Shown: positions 1 through 9,758, numbered from the stretch's first letter. The stretch: DNA of 64,000 nucleotides from an uncultured bacterium (GCA_947243845.1 CAMXIF010000006.1:62001-126000); one strand, 5' to 3'. Translations and numbers: made by a program. Notes: generated by a model from the sequence alone, not told the origin.

Positions 1-821
1 CTCTGATACTGTATCTGCTGACTCTGATGCTGTATCTTCAGCGCCATGATCGTACTGACCAGACCGATCAACAGACACACCGCACTCACCGACACCGATG
101 TCAAAATGGTTTTCCGCATCTTCTGCTCTTTGTGCCGCTGCCTTAAATCATCATAATTACAGTCAAACATAGGAGCCGCCAGACGAAGCAGCTCATTCCT
201 AACCTTCTTGCGTATTTCTCTGTGTGTGCGCCCGCGCACGTCCGCCGCCAGCGGTTCCACGGGCACCTTCTTATATACGACACTGCCGTCAGGCTGCAGT
301 TCTTCCTCCTCCCGGTAGAGCAGTTCCTCCGGAAACGAGGTCTCCGGCTCTCCCTCCACCAAAACAGCCAGCACATGCTCTCTGTCATGCATCTGGATAA
401 AGGTCTCTATCTCCTTGCGGCACCACATTGACTCATTCAGTCTAGGAGAACAGATGACAATGAGAAACTCCGACTGTTCCAACGCCTCCGTGATCGGATC
501 CGCCAGATTACTTACAAGCGGCAGTTCTTCCCGATCTCGGAAAACTCTGTGAATCCGGGTCTTCATCTCGGACGTGTCGTGCAATATCCTTTCTTCTCCA
601 TTCCCGCTTTCACGTACGGCCGTGTCTTTCTCCTCGCTTGCCATAATCTGCCGGCGCAGTTCTTCCTCCCTCTGCCGCACCAGACTGCGGGGCAGCTTAA
701 AACTTTCCAGGCACTTATGCAGTGTCTGCGCTACATAGCTGTCCGGTTCCGTATGACGGTAACTGATAAAGGCATCATACCGCATCCCATTCTCTAAGGT
801 CGTATCTTCTTTATTCTTCAC
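1..821 (-). CDS. TIR-domain membrane protein, C-terminal part beyond the window
   Basis: The reading frame is open to the window start, so only about 270 N-terminal residues are visible. Near residue 17 is YDAFISYRH, the first conserved box of a TIR domain. It is followed by FRDREELP, a run IVICSPRLNES and the box W-C-KEIE, all in TIR order over about 150 residues. A hydrophobic segment (LTSVSVSAVCLLIGLVSTIM) lies near residues 241-263, followed by a Gln-rich stretch that looks like the start of a coiled coil or repeat domain. TIR proteins of this layout in Clostridia often continue into WD40 or TPR repeats; that part cannot be seen here. GTG at 821 is chosen because GGAGG (828-832) sits 6 nt upstream; an in-frame ATG at 827 has no spacing from it. 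Whether it signals, scaffolds or degrades NAD cannot be decided from this part. Confidence 0.8.
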   Translation of the reverse strand, partial: MKNKEDTTLENGMRYDAFISYRHTEPDSYVAQTLHKCLESFKLPRSLVRQREEELRRQIMASEEKDTAVRESGNGEERILHDTSEMKTRIHRVFRDREELPLVSNLADPITEALEQSEFLIVICSPRLNESMWCRKEIETFIQMHDREHVLAVLVEGEPETSFPEELLYREEEELQPDGSVVYKKVPVEPLAADVRGRTHREIRKKVRNELLRLAAPMFDCNYDDLRQRHKEQKMRKTILTSVSVSAVCLLIGLVSTIMALKIQHQSQQIQYQ

Positions 822-876
822 ATCCATCCTCCATGGCAGAGCCGTTTACGGCCGCCTAATCCCCTTCTTGATCCTA

Positions 877-2424
877 CTACTGCGCTGCTTTCTCCTCATA
901 AGTCTTATGGAAGATATCCCGCTCTACCACATAGATATCATGCATATCATCGAAACGCACTGCCAGATAGTCTCCCGGTTTTCCCAACATATATTTTTCC
1001 TCATCCCACGCCGTAAATATCTTGACTCTTTCAGTCAACTCTTTCGCATAGATATGGGTACCGCCGCTGGCAATACAGATCTTGGCCTGATCGACCAGCT
1101 TCATCACCTCTCCCGTGGAACGATTATGTATCGTTGGCTCATACAAAAGTTCGCAGTGTGCATGATCCTCGCACTCATGGTACGATCTCTGTGTCGTCTC
1201 ATAGCTCTTCTCAAAACGATCTCTGCGGTTCGGATACACTTCTCCCTTGATCCCAACCATAATGATCAGATCATCCTCCACCACCATATCCACATCTCCC
1301 TCCAGTGTACGGATGGTGATGGGCGTACCTGTAGGCAGTACCTCTGTGGCCTCCACGTAGCCAAGCGGCACAGGCTTTTTGACATAAGGCTGCATATCCG
1401 CAAGGCCAATCTCATACTCTTTCGCATAAATAACCTGACAGTGATCGAAATAGTCATTGAGACGCTCACTGAAAAAGGCTTCCGAATGCAGCGTTGGATA
1501 GGCTTCCTCGTACAGCTGCATACTGATAAATCCGCCCGCTTTCTCCCGGTGTCCGCCACCAGATCCCACGCCTTCCGCCAGGAAAGCCGCCAGTTCATTG
1601 GCCTGTACTTCCTTCACACAGCTGCGGACAGAGAATTTATAACCGTCCCCGGTCTCATTATAAACAACACAGCAATAAACTTCCGCCACCTGAATCAGGA
1701 AATCACTGATCAATCCCAGAATATTCGGATCACAGGGTTTGGATTTGATGATCGCATAGTTATAGTCATCATTATAGATATGCCGAATCATAGCCACACC
1801 GGCTACTTCCATCTCCTGCAGGGACAGATTGGAGTTACGAAGCAGTGTGATCAATGTCTTATCACAGGGAACCGCTTCCCGCATATCCATATCCAGCGGA
1901 TTAAAAATCTCTGCAAATTGATTGGTGTCCGTGAACAATCCATAATAGAGGGCTGTCCCCAGACGCAGATCCTTTATCTGATATCCTGCTTTGTCCAATA
2001 GCTGCCACACCAGAGTCGAGCAGCTCCCCAGGTGGGGATTGATCTCACTCTTAGCCGGAGGCGTCATCTCCACCTGATGATGGTCGATGACCGCCACCTC
2101 CTCGGCAGGCAGTTTCGTCACATTACCCGCGCCGTACTGGCCATCCACCGTGATCAGAAGCCCTCTCAGCCTCCCTCCCGGTTCCTGCGCAAGAAAGGCC
2201 GGCACATCACCTATGTAAGTAACCGGAATCTCCAGATGATCCACCATCATCAAAAGATTTGGTTTCTGAATCTTGTTTCTCCCACAATAAATCAGCCTCA
2301 CCTGTCTGCCCATATCCTGAAAATAGCAGTACATGGCAAAACCTGATGCAAGCGTATCCGCATCAGGATTATCATGACACTGAATCGTGACAAACTCATA
2401 ATCCCGCAGTTCTTCTAATCTCAT
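877..2424 (-). CDS. DHH/DHHA1 family phosphoesterase
   Basis: The 515-residue protein has the metal-binding motifs of the DHH superfamily: HDNPDAD near residue 17, VIDHHQ, and the C-terminal DHHA1 glycine motif GGGHREKAGG. These enzymes hydrolyse phosphodiester or phosphomonoester bonds with Mn2+; NrnA (nanoRNase/pAp phosphatase) and RecJ belong to the superfamily. The protein is longer than NrnA (about 310-340 residues). The extra C-terminal 170 residues have no motif I recognise, so the substrate is uncertain. The ATG at 2424 is preferred over GTG at 2436 because GGAGG (2430-2434) lies 5 nt upstream of it. The gene lies 55 bp upstream of the TIR gene in the same direction, so they may be cotranscribed. 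Confidence 0.85.
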   Translation of the reverse strand: MRLEELRDYEFVTIQCHDNPDADTLASGFAMYCYFQDMGRQVRLIYCGRNKIQKPNLLMMVDHLEIPVTYIGDVPAFLAQEPGGRLRGLLITVDGQYGAGNVTKLPAEEVAVIDHHQVEMTPPAKSEINPHLGSCSTLVWQLLDKAGYQIKDLRLGTALYYGLFTDTNQFAEIFNPLDMDMREAVPCDKTLITLLRNSNLSLQEMEVAGVAMIRHIYNDDYNYAIIKSKPCDPNILGLISDFLIQVAEVYCCVVYNETGDGYKFSVRSCVKEVQANELAAFLAEGVGSGGGHREKAGGFISMQLYEEAYPTLHSEAFFSERLNDYFDHCQVIYAKEYEIGLADMQPYVKKPVPLGYVEATEVLPTGTPITIRTLEGDVDMVVEDDLIIMVGIKGEVYPNRRDRFEKSYETTQRSYHECEDHAHCELLYEPTIHNRSTGEVMKLVDQAKICIASGGTHIYAKELTERVKIFTAWDEEKYMLGKPGDYLAVRFDDMHDIYVVERDIFHKTYEEKAAQ

Positions 2425-2581
2425 AGAAACCTCCACACCGCTGTCGCATATAATCCCCCCTGCTCACAGCTCCTTATATCTCTCATGTATATGTTGTTAT
2501 TTATTCCATATCATTTGTTGTCTCTGGCATTATTTACTATTTTTCGTTAATACTTACAATAAAACTATTGGAGGAAATTTT

Positions 2582-2830
2582 ATGAAACAAAACGATTCCG
2601 TATCCCCTTACTCCTATGAATACACGGAACTGGGATACAACATAGCCTATTACAGAAAACACAGAAAGCTGACACAGGAACAACTTGCAGAAATGGTGGA
2701 CATCAGTCGTCAGCATCTGGGCGCCATTGAGGCTCCCAATATCATCCGCCCGCTCTCGCTGGATCTTCTTTTCGCCATCGCCAGGGCTCTGGAAGTAGAA
2801 CCCTATAAATTATTTCGTTTCAATCGATAA
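2582..2830 (+). CDS. Small XRE-family DNA-binding protein
   Basis: The 82-residue protein is almost entirely a Cro/C1-type helix-turn-helix domain: NIAYYRKHRKLTQEQLAEMV, then ISRQHLGAIE and a conserved C-terminal helix with LFAIARALEVEPYKLF. Such single-domain proteins act as repressors or as antitoxin-like regulators. No toxin partner is adjacent. GGAGG lies 6-7 nt before the ATG. TTTACT and TACAAT, 16 bp apart just upstream, could be its promoter. It is divergent from the DHH gene, which is a possible target. Its own transcript probably ends at the hairpin at 2847-2879. Confidence 0.8.
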   Translation: MKQNDSVSPYSYEYTELGYNIAYYRKHRKLTQEQLAEMVDISRQHLGAIEAPNIIRPLSLDLLFAIARALEVEPYKLFRFNR

Positions 2831-2846
2831 CAATATCACCCAGCAT

Positions 2847-2879
2847 AGTATGCGGAGGATTTACATCCATCCGCGTACT
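2847..2879 (+). terminator. Hairpin terminator after the XRE gene
   Basis: AGTATGCGGA pairs with TCCGCGTACT (one T-G pair) around a 13-nt loop, followed by a T/C-rich run. It begins 17 bp after the XRE stop codon. Confidence 0.55.
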
Positions 2880-3131
2880 TTCTTCTGTTTCTTCGCATCT
2901 CTATCCTAGTTATAACACAGGAAGACCGCAGATACAAGTCCAGATTTCCTGTCAATCTGTAGAATTTTTCCATCCCCTTATATTCGTTTTATCGTTTTTA
3001 TACTCCCTTTTTCTATGAAAGCGTCCCCAGCAAACAATATATTGTATGCAAGGCACCTCAAACATCTATATATTGTATTGTGCAATTTTACAAACAAAAT
3101 TATACGTTCTATCCAGCTGTCGATTGCAGAC
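2880..3131. other. Intergenic stretch between the XRE gene and mtnA
   Basis: I see no open frame with a ribosome-binding site. The stretch is AT-rich and holds two copies of ATATATTGTAT about 35 bp apart. No clear terminator for the convergent mtnA gene was found. Confidence 0.5.
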
Positions 3132-4226
3132 TCAAATCCTGTCTGCTTCCTTCCGCGCAAACATCTCCTTCAAGGATTCCGTATAGGGTTCTCTGGCAAT
3201 ACCGTACTCCGTCACAATCCCGGCAATCAGGTCATGGTCCGTCACATCAAAAGCCGGATTAAACACCTTAACGCCCTCCGGAGCCATGGGTTTCTCATAC
3301 CACATCTGTGTCACCTCGTGTGCCGGACGCTGCTCAATGACAATATCTGCTCCCGTGGGCGTGTTCATGTCAATCGTGGACGTGGGCGCACAGATATAAA
3401 CCGGCACATGATAACGCTTCGCCACCGTGGCCACCACCGAAGTACCGATCTTATTTGCGGTATCCCCGTTGGCCGCCACCCTGTCACACCCCACAAACAC
3501 GGCGTTAATCCAGCCGTTACGCATGACTGTTGCCGACATATTGTCACACAGAAGCGTCACATCCACCCCGGATGCATAAAGTTCATAAGCTGTCAGCCTG
3601 GCTCCCTGCAGAAGCGGTCTTGTCTCATCTGCAAAGACGCGGAAATGATACCCCCGTTCCTGCCCTAAATAAATAGGAGCCGTGGCAGTGCCATACTTAC
3701 AGGTCGCAAGCTGCCCCGCATTGCAGTGGGTAAGGATGCCATCCCCCGGCTTAACCAGCGTAAGTCCGTGCTCACCGATTGCCTTACATACCCGGATGTC
3801 CTCCTCCTTCATGGCAACAGCCTCTGCCCGCAGAAGCGCCTTAATCTCCTCCACCGGTTTTTCCCTGTTTTCCGTACACACTCTCTCCATGCGGTTTAAG
3901 GCCCAGGATAAGTTAACCGCTGTAGGACGCGCCGAATTGAGATATTCTTTCTGCTTGTGAAAAGCTTGATAAAAGCTTTCATATTCCTGTGTCTCAATCT
4001 GCTTTGCCAACAGATAGATCCCGAAAGCCGCCGCCACACCGATAGCCGGCGCTCCGCGCACCTTAAGCAGATAAATAGCGTCCCAAATCTCCTGTCCTGT
4101 ATGCAGACTGATCAATACCGTCTCTCCCGGAAGTTTTGTCTGGTCTATGATCACCAGGGCACTGTTCTCATCATCCAGTGCCACTGTCTCGTACTCCATA
4201 ATATTCTTTGTATCTTTGTCCATCAT
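3132..4226 (-). CDS. mtnA: S-methyl-5-thioribose-1-phosphate isomerase
   Basis: The protein (364 residues) converts methylthioribose-1-phosphate to methylthioribulose-1-phosphate in methionine salvage. Family motifs are present: [31 protein letters not shown] (the Cys is the known active-site residue), [18 protein letters not shown], and [16 protein letters not shown] with the catalytic Asp. The length is normal. GGAGG lies 5 nt before the first ATG. The members of the pathway usually found beside it (mtnK, MtnB-type aldolase, MTA nucleosidase) are not in the window. The homologous eIF2B-alpha-like proteins lack the Cys/Asp pair seen here, which supports the enzyme call. Confidence 0.93.
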   Translation of the reverse strand: MMDKDTKNIMEYETVALDDENSALVIIDQTKLPGETVLISLHTGQEIWDAIYLLKVRGAPAIGVAAAFGIYLLAKQIETQEYESFYQAFHKQKEYLNSARPTAVNLSWALNRMERVCTENREKPVEEIKALLRAEAVAMKEEDIRVCKAIGEHGLTLVKPGDGILTHCNAGQLATCKYGTATAPIYLGQERGYHFRVFADETRPLLQGARLTAYELYASGVDVTLLCDNMSATVMRNGWINAVFVGCDRVAANGDTANKIGTSVVATVAKRYHVPVYICAPTSTIDMNTPTGADIVIEQRPAHEVTQMWYEKPMAPEGVKVFNPAFDVTDHDLIAGIVTEYGIAREPYTESLKEMFARKEADRI

Positions 4227-4257
4227 ACTATCCTCCTTGACCCTGCTTTGTAAAATC

Positions 4258-4512
4258 TCAGCTCCGATCCGGCTGCCCTGCGTTCATATCAGTATACATA
4301 TCGAGAAGGCCCACCGTTTCCGAAGCCGGTCTGCCATACATATGACAACAGGTATGGGAGACATCCTTGGCCTTCTCTTCCTTCTCATCAAAGGTAACAC
4401 TCATACGATATACTCCCTGGGAAGACTCCTGATCCAGATGCCGCATAACCTCCGCAATCATCTCCTCGTCCGCGCTTCCTGCATCAGCCATCCTGTTATT
4501 ATCTATATCCAT
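4258..4512 (-). CDS. Small uncharacterised acidic protein
   Basis: The 84-residue protein has no recognised domain. It is acidic at the start (residues 1-40). The middle contains [13 protein letters not shown] followed by a Cys-Cys-His cluster ([11 protein letters not shown]) and then [12 protein letters not shown]. The Cys/His cluster could bind a metal, but that is inference. The ATG at 4512 is preferred to GTG at 4524 because GAGGGTGAAT precedes it. It lies between the uncharacterised membrane protein gene and mtnA, all in one direction, 31 bp from mtnA, so it could be cotranscribed with either. Confidence 0.6.
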   Translation of the reverse strand: MDIDNNRMADAGSADEEMIAEVMRHLDQESSQGVYRMSVTFDEKEEKAKDVSHTCCHMYGRPASETVGLLDMYTDMNAGQPDRS

Positions 4513-4629
4513 ATTCACCCTCACTTCCCGGTTTCTTTTTGATGCCGCTCTTCCATATCAGTTCCTCTGCATGTTTGTCTACATCATTTCTTTCACAGCC
4601 GAACAGCCTGTCAGACCATTCCCCTATCT

Positions 4630-6255
4630 CTACCACATCATATCCAGAAGGCTGCCATATTCCTCATCAATCCTGTCAAGGATCTCGTACCAGTCCTCCT
4701 CTGTCATCTGAAAAAATGCTTTCCTCGCCTTTGCCGAACGCCTGATTTCGCCACGGAGCGGTTCCACCATGATATCGCCGCTTAGCTTGAAGAGTTCTTC
4801 TCCATCCAATTCCAGAGAAAATTCTTCCAGATCCATCTCATATCCACACCCCGGCCTGATATTGTCAAATCGTCCATTCCCATAGATATTACAGACTGTC
4901 CAGTCATCTTTCATGGAAAAGTTCATCACAAATTCATCATAGACGGCATCATAAGTACCCTTATACTTCAAATTCATTTCCTCGTCCATGGCTTTGCACT
5001 TCATATCCGCTTCCACCTGGTATTCATCCCCGGCCGAATCGATCCACTGATCCACCTGCCAAACAATTTCCAGATTTTCATCACCATCATATCTTGTAAA
5101 TGTAATTTCTCCCTGAAGCAGATCGATACTTCTCTTTTGCCCGTTAAAAAGAATCTCTCCCTCCATCTTAATCTGGTTATCCAGAATACTGACTGGATCT
5201 TCCAGTACAATCCGCCTGATCACTCCCTTCTGATCGATCTTAATCAATAGACTGATATCATCACCCATGCTGACTAACTGCAGACAGGACATCAGATCAT
5301 ACATGTCCTGGCCTGTCATATCCTCATAGGCCTGCAAAAGATCCCGCAGCAGATAATTGACTTCCAGCGCATCAAAAGTAACCCGATAGATTCCTTTTCC
5401 GGCTCTTTCTAGCCTGGCATCTGTAAGACAGGTTTCCAGATGTTCGGAACTTTTACCCAGATATTCCCTTACATCCTGCCAGCTGTGTACGGACTCATAC
5501 TGCGGGATGTCAGCAAACAAATCTATGGAATACTCTTCCTCCATTTCCCCAAACAGATAGGAATCTGCCCACATGGACTTGTTATACTGTCCCGTCACAT
5601 CCTCCGTCTCAATATAAACATCTTCCAAAAACAATTCCGGAATGGAAAAACACAGTGCATCCTCATCCCCATAGAGATTGAAATGCGCAAATTCATAGTT
5701 CATTACGCTTAAACTGGTTCTGGCATCCAGTTCTTTGTGCCGCACATCCTTCTGGTAATCCGTATCGATTCCCAGCGTAACACTTCCCATTCCATAAGTA
5801 TCCATAGCAAAGTTCAGTCTGGTCTTGACGTGACTGCCATCCTCTGCCATCATCCGTTTAAGCTCATCCGCATCCAGTTTCTCCGACAAAGGATTGCGCA
5901 TCTGTGCCCATTCCTTGTCCATATTCTCAAAGCCCTTCCTGATCTTGTAAACAGGAGCGTTCCTATGTGCAAGGTATCCGGCGCCAATACAAATTAGAAG
6001 AAGAGCCAACACCACGCCCAGCGCAATAAAAATCCCTTTCTTACGCTTCTTCTCCTGTGGCAGATATGGCTGTACCGGCGGTCCGAAGGAACTGATCTTA
6101 TCCGCCATACTCTGTTCCGGCTGCTTCTGCTCCTCACACAAGGTATTCTGTACACCGTAAGTAGTATTTATCTGGGGCAGACTCCGTTTGCCATAAGTAT
6201 TGTCCCACTGTGGTTTGTTCTCCATTTCATTCTGATTCCTTCCAGTTCCGTCCAT
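4630..6255 (-). CDS. Single-pass membrane protein with large extracytoplasmic domain
   Basis: I do not recognise the family. The 541-residue protein has a polar N-terminal region rich in Asn, Gln and Pro (1-66), then KKRKK and one hydrophobic helix (about 74-95). This predicts a type II topology with about 440 residues outside. The outer part is acidic and rich in alternating aromatic and charged residues, suggestive of beta-sheet. There are no sortase, lipobox or catalytic motifs. GGAGGGGCT precedes the ATG. The gene stands alone between the etfA terminator and the small acidic gene. A role at the cell surface is inferred only from topology. Confidence 0.75.
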   Translation of the reverse strand: MDGTGRNQNEMENKPQWDNTYGKRSLPQINTTYGVQNTLCEEQKQPEQSMADKISSFGPPVQPYLPQEKKRKKGIFIALGVVLALLLICIGAGYLAHRNAPVYKIRKGFENMDKEWAQMRNPLSEKLDADELKRMMAEDGSHVKTRLNFAMDTYGMGSVTLGIDTDYQKDVRHKELDARTSLSVMNYEFAHFNLYGDEDALCFSIPELFLEDVYIETEDVTGQYNKSMWADSYLFGEMEEEYSIDLFADIPQYESVHSWQDVREYLGKSSEHLETCLTDARLERAGKGIYRVTFDALEVNYLLRDLLQAYEDMTGQDMYDLMSCLQLVSMGDDISLLIKIDQKGVIRRIVLEDPVSILDNQIKMEGEILFNGQKRSIDLLQGEITFTRYDGDENLEIVWQVDQWIDSAGDEYQVEADMKCKAMDEEMNLKYKGTYDAVYDEFVMNFSMKDDWTVCNIYGNGRFDNIRPGCGYEMDLEEFSLELDGEELFKLSGDIMVEPLRGEIRRSAKARKAFFQMTEEDWYEILDRIDEEYGSLLDMMW

Positions 6256-6436
6256 AGCCCCTCCATTTCACAAACCATCCTCTTCACTGCCTTAGATTCC
6301 ATTTCTCTTTCATAGTAACATATTCCACGCAAAAACGGAATGGCAAAACCCAAAATCACTATTCTATATTGGCGAAAGAATTACCTATCGCCTCAACAAA
6401 AGATGCGTGGTTTTTCCAAATATCCTTATGTTAACA

Positions 6437-6480
6437 AAGCCTCCGCACAAATGACCAATAGATCATAAATGCGAAGGCTT
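6437..6480 (-). terminator. Terminator of the butyryl-CoA operon
   Basis: On the minus strand AAGCCTTCGCA and TGCGGAGGCTT pair (one mismatch) around a 22-nt loop and are followed by TGTTAAC. It begins 26 nt after the etfA stop codon. The T-run is short, so termination may be partial. Confidence 0.6.
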
Positions 6481-6505
6481 TATTCATTCCTGTTAGATAA
6501 AAATT

Positions 6506-7552
6506 TTATTTAGATGCTGCAATCTCAGCTTTCAAAGCCTCTGTCAGCTTGGGCACGATCTTGTTCAGGTCACCCACTACGCCGTAGTCAGCCACATCAA
6601 AGATCGGCGCATCCGCATCCTTGTTGATCGCAACAATGATGTCGGACTCTTCCATACCTGCCACGTGCTGGATTGCACCGGAGATACCGATTGCAAAATA
6701 TACGTTAGGACGAACAGTCTTACCTGTCTGACCAACCTGCAGATCCTTGGGCTTCCAGCCGGAATCCACCACTGCACGGGAACAGCTTACGGTACCGCCA
6801 AGTACCTCTGCCAGATCTTCCAGAATCTTGAAGTTCTCCGGGCTTCCTACGCCACGGCCGCCGGATACCAGAATCTTAGCATCCATGATATCAACGGTCT
6901 CAGCCACTGATTTCACGATATCAAGAATCTCTACATATTTGTTATCCGGTGTAAATCCGGGATTGAACTCCTCCACAACAGCCTTTGCGCCCTTGATTGG
7001 AGCAATCTTCTGCATAACGCCTGCACGTACGGTAGCCATCTGCGGACGGTTGTAAGGACATGCGATGGTAGCGATGGTGTTACCGCCGAAAGCGGGACGC
7101 GTCATCAGAAGCTGATTATGCAGCTGCTCCTGTCCCGGCACTGCCTGTAACGGGAAATCACCAATCTCCAGAACGGTACAGTCTGCTGTCAGACCGGTAG
7201 CCACTCTTGCGGATACTCTCGGGCCTAAATCCCTGCCGATTGCGGTAGCGCCTACCAGCATGATCTCAGGCTTATACTGGTTGATTACGGAAGAGAGCGC
7301 ATGTGCATAGGGCTCTGTTCTGTAATCCTTCAATTCGGGATCGTCCACTACGATAACTTTATCTGCACCATACTCAGCGAGCTGATCAGCAAGGTCTTTC
7401 ACACCGGAACCGATCAACACAGCTGTAACATCTGTACTTAAATCTTTCGCGAGGTCTTTTGCTTTGCCAAGTAATTCGAATGCAATACTGCTGATTTCAT
7501 TATCTACCTGCTGCGCAAAGACATATACACCCTTGTATTCTTCTAAATTCAT
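6506..7552 (-). CDS. etfA: Electron transfer flavoprotein, alpha subunit
   Basis: EtfA (348 residues) forms the FAD-containing heterodimer with EtfB and exchanges electrons with butyryl-CoA dehydrogenase. The C-terminal FAD-domain signature is complete: [20 protein letters not shown], then [24 protein letters not shown]. In anaerobic butyrate formers Bcd-EtfAB couples crotonyl-CoA reduction to ferredoxin reduction by flavin-based bifurcation; the operon context suggests this here. It is the last gene of the operon and lies 117 bp from etfB across a palindromic gap (7600-7670). Confidence 0.95.
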   Translation of the reverse strand: MNLEEYKGVYVFAQQVDNEISSIAFELLGKAKDLAKDLSTDVTAVLIGSGVKDLADQLAEYGADKVIVVDDPELKDYRTEPYAHALSSVINQYKPEIMLVGATAIGRDLGPRVSARVATGLTADCTVLEIGDFPLQAVPGQEQLHNQLLMTRPAFGGNTIATIACPYNRPQMATVRAGVMQKIAPIKGAKAVVEEFNPGFTPDNKYVEILDIVKSVAETVDIMDAKILVSGGRGVGSPENFKILEDLAEVLGGTVSCSRAVVDSGWKPKDLQVGQTGKTVRPNVYFAIGISGAIQHVAGMEESDIIVAINKDADAPIFDVADYGVVGDLNKIVPKLTEALKAEIAASK

Positions 7553-7597
7553 TTTTTACCTCATTTCTGCGCACTCGTTTTACGCGTATTCTTTTAA

Positions 7598-7674
7598 GTT
7601 CAGTTTAACTCAAATCATTGTTCAGCACGCGCCATGATTTGCCTGCAAAATTCTTTCTGGCTGAACTGTCTAGA
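7598..7674. repeat. Nested palindrome between etfB and etfA
   Basis: An outer pair AGTTCAG/CTGAACT encloses an inner pair CAAATCAT/ATGATTTG. The structure fills the gap between the two subunit genes. It has no T-run, so it is not an obvious terminator; RNA processing or stabilisation is possible. Confidence 0.5.
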
Positions 7675-8452
7675 TTACATGTTTCACTTTTAACTTGTCA
7701 ACAATATAGCTTACGGATTCATCAGGATCGAGAGTCACTTTCTCGCCGGCACCTTTTCTAACTTTATCAGATGCCTTGGCAATCTTGGTCGGTGAACCTT
7801 TCAGTCCTAAGTTCGCATCGTCCACGTCCTTCAAGTCTGCTCTGCCCCATACGGTAATCTCCTGCTTGTAAGCATCAAAGATTCCGCCGGGTGTCATGTA
7901 TCTGGGCTCATTTAACTCGGAAAGCGCCGTGATCAGGCAAGGCATCTTAGCCTTAACCACATGGTATCTATCCTCATACTGACGCTCAACCACTACGCTG
8001 TCGCCCTCAATCTTGATATCCTGTGCATAAGAGATTACCGGAATGTCAAGATGCTCGGAAATCTGAGGACCTACCTGCGCGGTATCGCCATCGATAGCCT
8101 GACGGCCTGTGATGATCAGATCATATTCCAGATTTCTGATCGCACCTGCAAGCGTGGTGGAGGTTGCCCAGGTATCAGCACCGCCAAGAACTCTGTCTGT
8201 TACGAGAACGCCCTTGTCCGCACCCATAGCCATAGCCTCGCGCAGAACTTCTTCTGCTTTGGGAAGACCCATTGTTACAACTGTTACTTCTGCACCATAC
8301 TGATCCTTTAATCTGAGTGCAGCTTCCAGACCTGCTTTATCATCCGGGTTCATGATCGTAAGCATAGCGCCTCTGTCGAGTGTTCCGTCAGGATTAAACT
8401 TAACGCCGCCCTTGGTATCAGGAACCTGTTTAATACAAACAACAATTTTCAT
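7670..8452 (-). CDS. etfB: Electron transfer flavoprotein, beta subunit
   Basis: EtfB (260 residues, usual length) is the partner of EtfA. The start MKIVVCIKQVPDTKG and the motifs IMNPDDKAGLEAALRLKD, VLREAMAMGADKG and ITGRQAIDGDTAQVGPQ are those of the EtfB family, including the loop that binds the second flavin in bifurcating Etfs. It lies downstream of bcd across a gap holding a terminator-like hairpin (8511-8534) and a second palindrome, which could lower etfBA transcription relative to bcd. Confidence 0.95.
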   Translation of the reverse strand: MKIVVCIKQVPDTKGGVKFNPDGTLDRGAMLTIMNPDDKAGLEAALRLKDQYGAEVTVVTMGLPKAEEVLREAMAMGADKGVLVTDRVLGGADTWATSTTLAGAIRNLEYDLIITGRQAIDGDTAQVGPQISEHLDIPVISYAQDIKIEGDSVVVERQYEDRYHVVKAKMPCLITALSELNEPRYMTPGGIFDAYKQEITVWGRADLKDVDDANLGLKGSPTKIAKASDKVRKGAGEKVTLDPDESVSYIVDKLKVKHVI

Positions 8453-8510
8453 TGTATTTCTCTCCTTATATTTTTTAATTTATTGTAATATAACACAGCT
8501 AATCTGCCGG

Positions 8511-8534
8511 AAAAATACCTGCTTTTCAGGTATT
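8511..8534 (-). terminator. Terminator-like hairpin inside the operon, before etfB
   Basis: On the minus strand AATACCTG and CAGGTATT form a perfect 8-bp stem with a 5-nt loop, followed by TTTTT. It lies between bcd and etfB, so complete termination would separate etfBA from the rest. Partial read-through is the likeliest reading. Confidence 0.5.
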
Positions 8535-8550
8535 CTTCAGCGCGAAACAT

Positions 8551-8596
8551 AGAAGTTCTTGGCGAAACGCCATCTGGCGTGAGTCTTAGAACTTCT
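8551..8596. repeat. Palindrome between bcd and etfB
   Basis: AGAAGTTCT pairs with AGAACTTCT, and an inner ACGCC/GGCGT pair gives a second stem. The form resembles the other intercistronic hairpins in this window (11705-11752, 52321-52355). Confidence 0.5.
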
Positions 8597-8606
8597 CTTC
8601 ACGCAC

Positions 8607-9758
8607 TTACTTAAGCAGTGCACCGGAGATGACCATCCGCTGTACTTCGCTGGTGCCTTCGTAGATCTCTGTGATCTTAGCATCACGCATCATACGCTCT
8701 ACATCGTACTCTCTGATGTAGCCGTAACCGCCGTGTAACTGTACAGCCTTGGTTGTTACTTCCATAGCTACTTCTGCAGCATATAATTTCGCCTTGGCAG
8801 CTTCCACGGAATACACCTTCTGGGTAGCTTTTGCCATAGCAGCCTTATATACCAGAAGCTGCGCAGCCTCTACCTTGGTAGCCATGTCTGCAAGCTGGAA
8901 CTGTGTGTTCTGGAAAGCGCCGATTGCTCTGCCGAACTGCTTTCTCTCTTTTACATATGCGATGGTGGTCTCTAATGCGCCTTCAGCCAGACCCAAAGCC
9001 TGGGAAGCGATACCAATACGGCCGCCGTCCAGTGTATGCATGGCGATATTAAAGCCCTTACCCTGCTGTCCTAAAAGATTCTCTTTCGGGATATGGCAGT
9101 CTGTAAAGATCAGCTCATAGGTGGATGAACCGCGGATACCCATCTTCTTCTCTTTGGTACCGAAAGTAAAGCCGGGTGTTCCTTTTTCCACGATAAATGC
9201 GGAAATTTCTTTCTGCAATCTGCCGCGCTTCTCAACCGTACCTGTGATCGCGAAGATAACATATACGTCAGCCTCTTTACCATTGGTGATGAAGCACTTG
9301 GAACCATTCAGAATCCACTCATCGCCCTCAAGCACTGCCTTAGTCTGCTGTCCCTGTGCATCTGTACCTGCGCCGGGCTCTGTCAGACCGAAAGCGCCAA
9401 GCTTCTCACCTTTTGCAAGGGGTACTAAATATTTCTGTTTCTGCTCTTCCGTACCGTAAGTCATAATCGGATCACAGCACAGAGATGTATGCGCGGAAAC
9501 GATAACGCCTGTGGTGCCGCATACCTTGGAAAGTTCCTCTACACACATAGCATATGTAAGAGGATCACAGCCCTGTCCGCCATACTCCTTGGGAACCGGA
9601 ATACCGAGAAAGCCTAATTTTGCCATCTTCTCAACGGTCTGCCTCGGAAAAGCCTCTGTCTCATCCACTTCCTGAGCGAGAGGTTTTACTTCTTTTTCAG
9701 CGAACTCTTTAAAAAGAGCTCTCGCCATTTCATGTTCTTTGCTTAAAGTAAAATCCAT
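8607..9758 (-). CDS. bcd: Butyryl-CoA dehydrogenase (short-chain acyl-CoA dehydrogenase)
   Basis: The protein (383 residues) reduces crotonyl-CoA to butyryl-CoA with electrons from EtfAB. It shows the acyl-CoA dehydrogenase order: N-terminal helical domain, FGLTEPGAGTDAQG and WILNGSKCFITNG in the middle beta domain, then RKQFGRAIGAFQ, QLHGGYGYIREYDVERMMRD and YEGTSEVQRMVI with the catalytic Glu in YEGTSE. Its place between hbd and etfB assigns the substrate better than the sequence alone does. It is cytoplasmic with FAD bound. Confidence 0.93.
   Translation of the reverse strand: MDFTLSKEHEMARALFKEFAEKEVKPLAQEVDETEAFPRQTVEKMAKLGFLGIPVPKEYGGQGCDPLTYAMCVEELSKVCGTTGVIVSAHTSLCCDPIMTYGTEEQKQKYLVPLAKGEKLGAFGLTEPGAGTDAQGQQTKAVLEGDEWILNGSKCFITNGKEADVYVIFAITGTVEKRGRLQKEISAFIVEKGTPGFTFGTKEKKMGIRGSSTYELIFTDCHIPKENLLGQQGKGFNIAMHTLDGGRIGIASQALGLAEGALETTIAYVKERKQFGRAIGAFQNTQFQLADMATKVEAAQLLVYKAAMAKATQKVYSVEAAKAKLYAAEVAMEVTTKAVQLHGGYGYIREYDVERMMRDAKITEIYEGTSEVQRMVISGALLK

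Noticed and set aside
868-2001. A long plus-strand frame opposite the DHH gene
   Set aside because: It lies entirely antisense to a gene with clear DHH motifs and has no ribosome-binding site or known domain.
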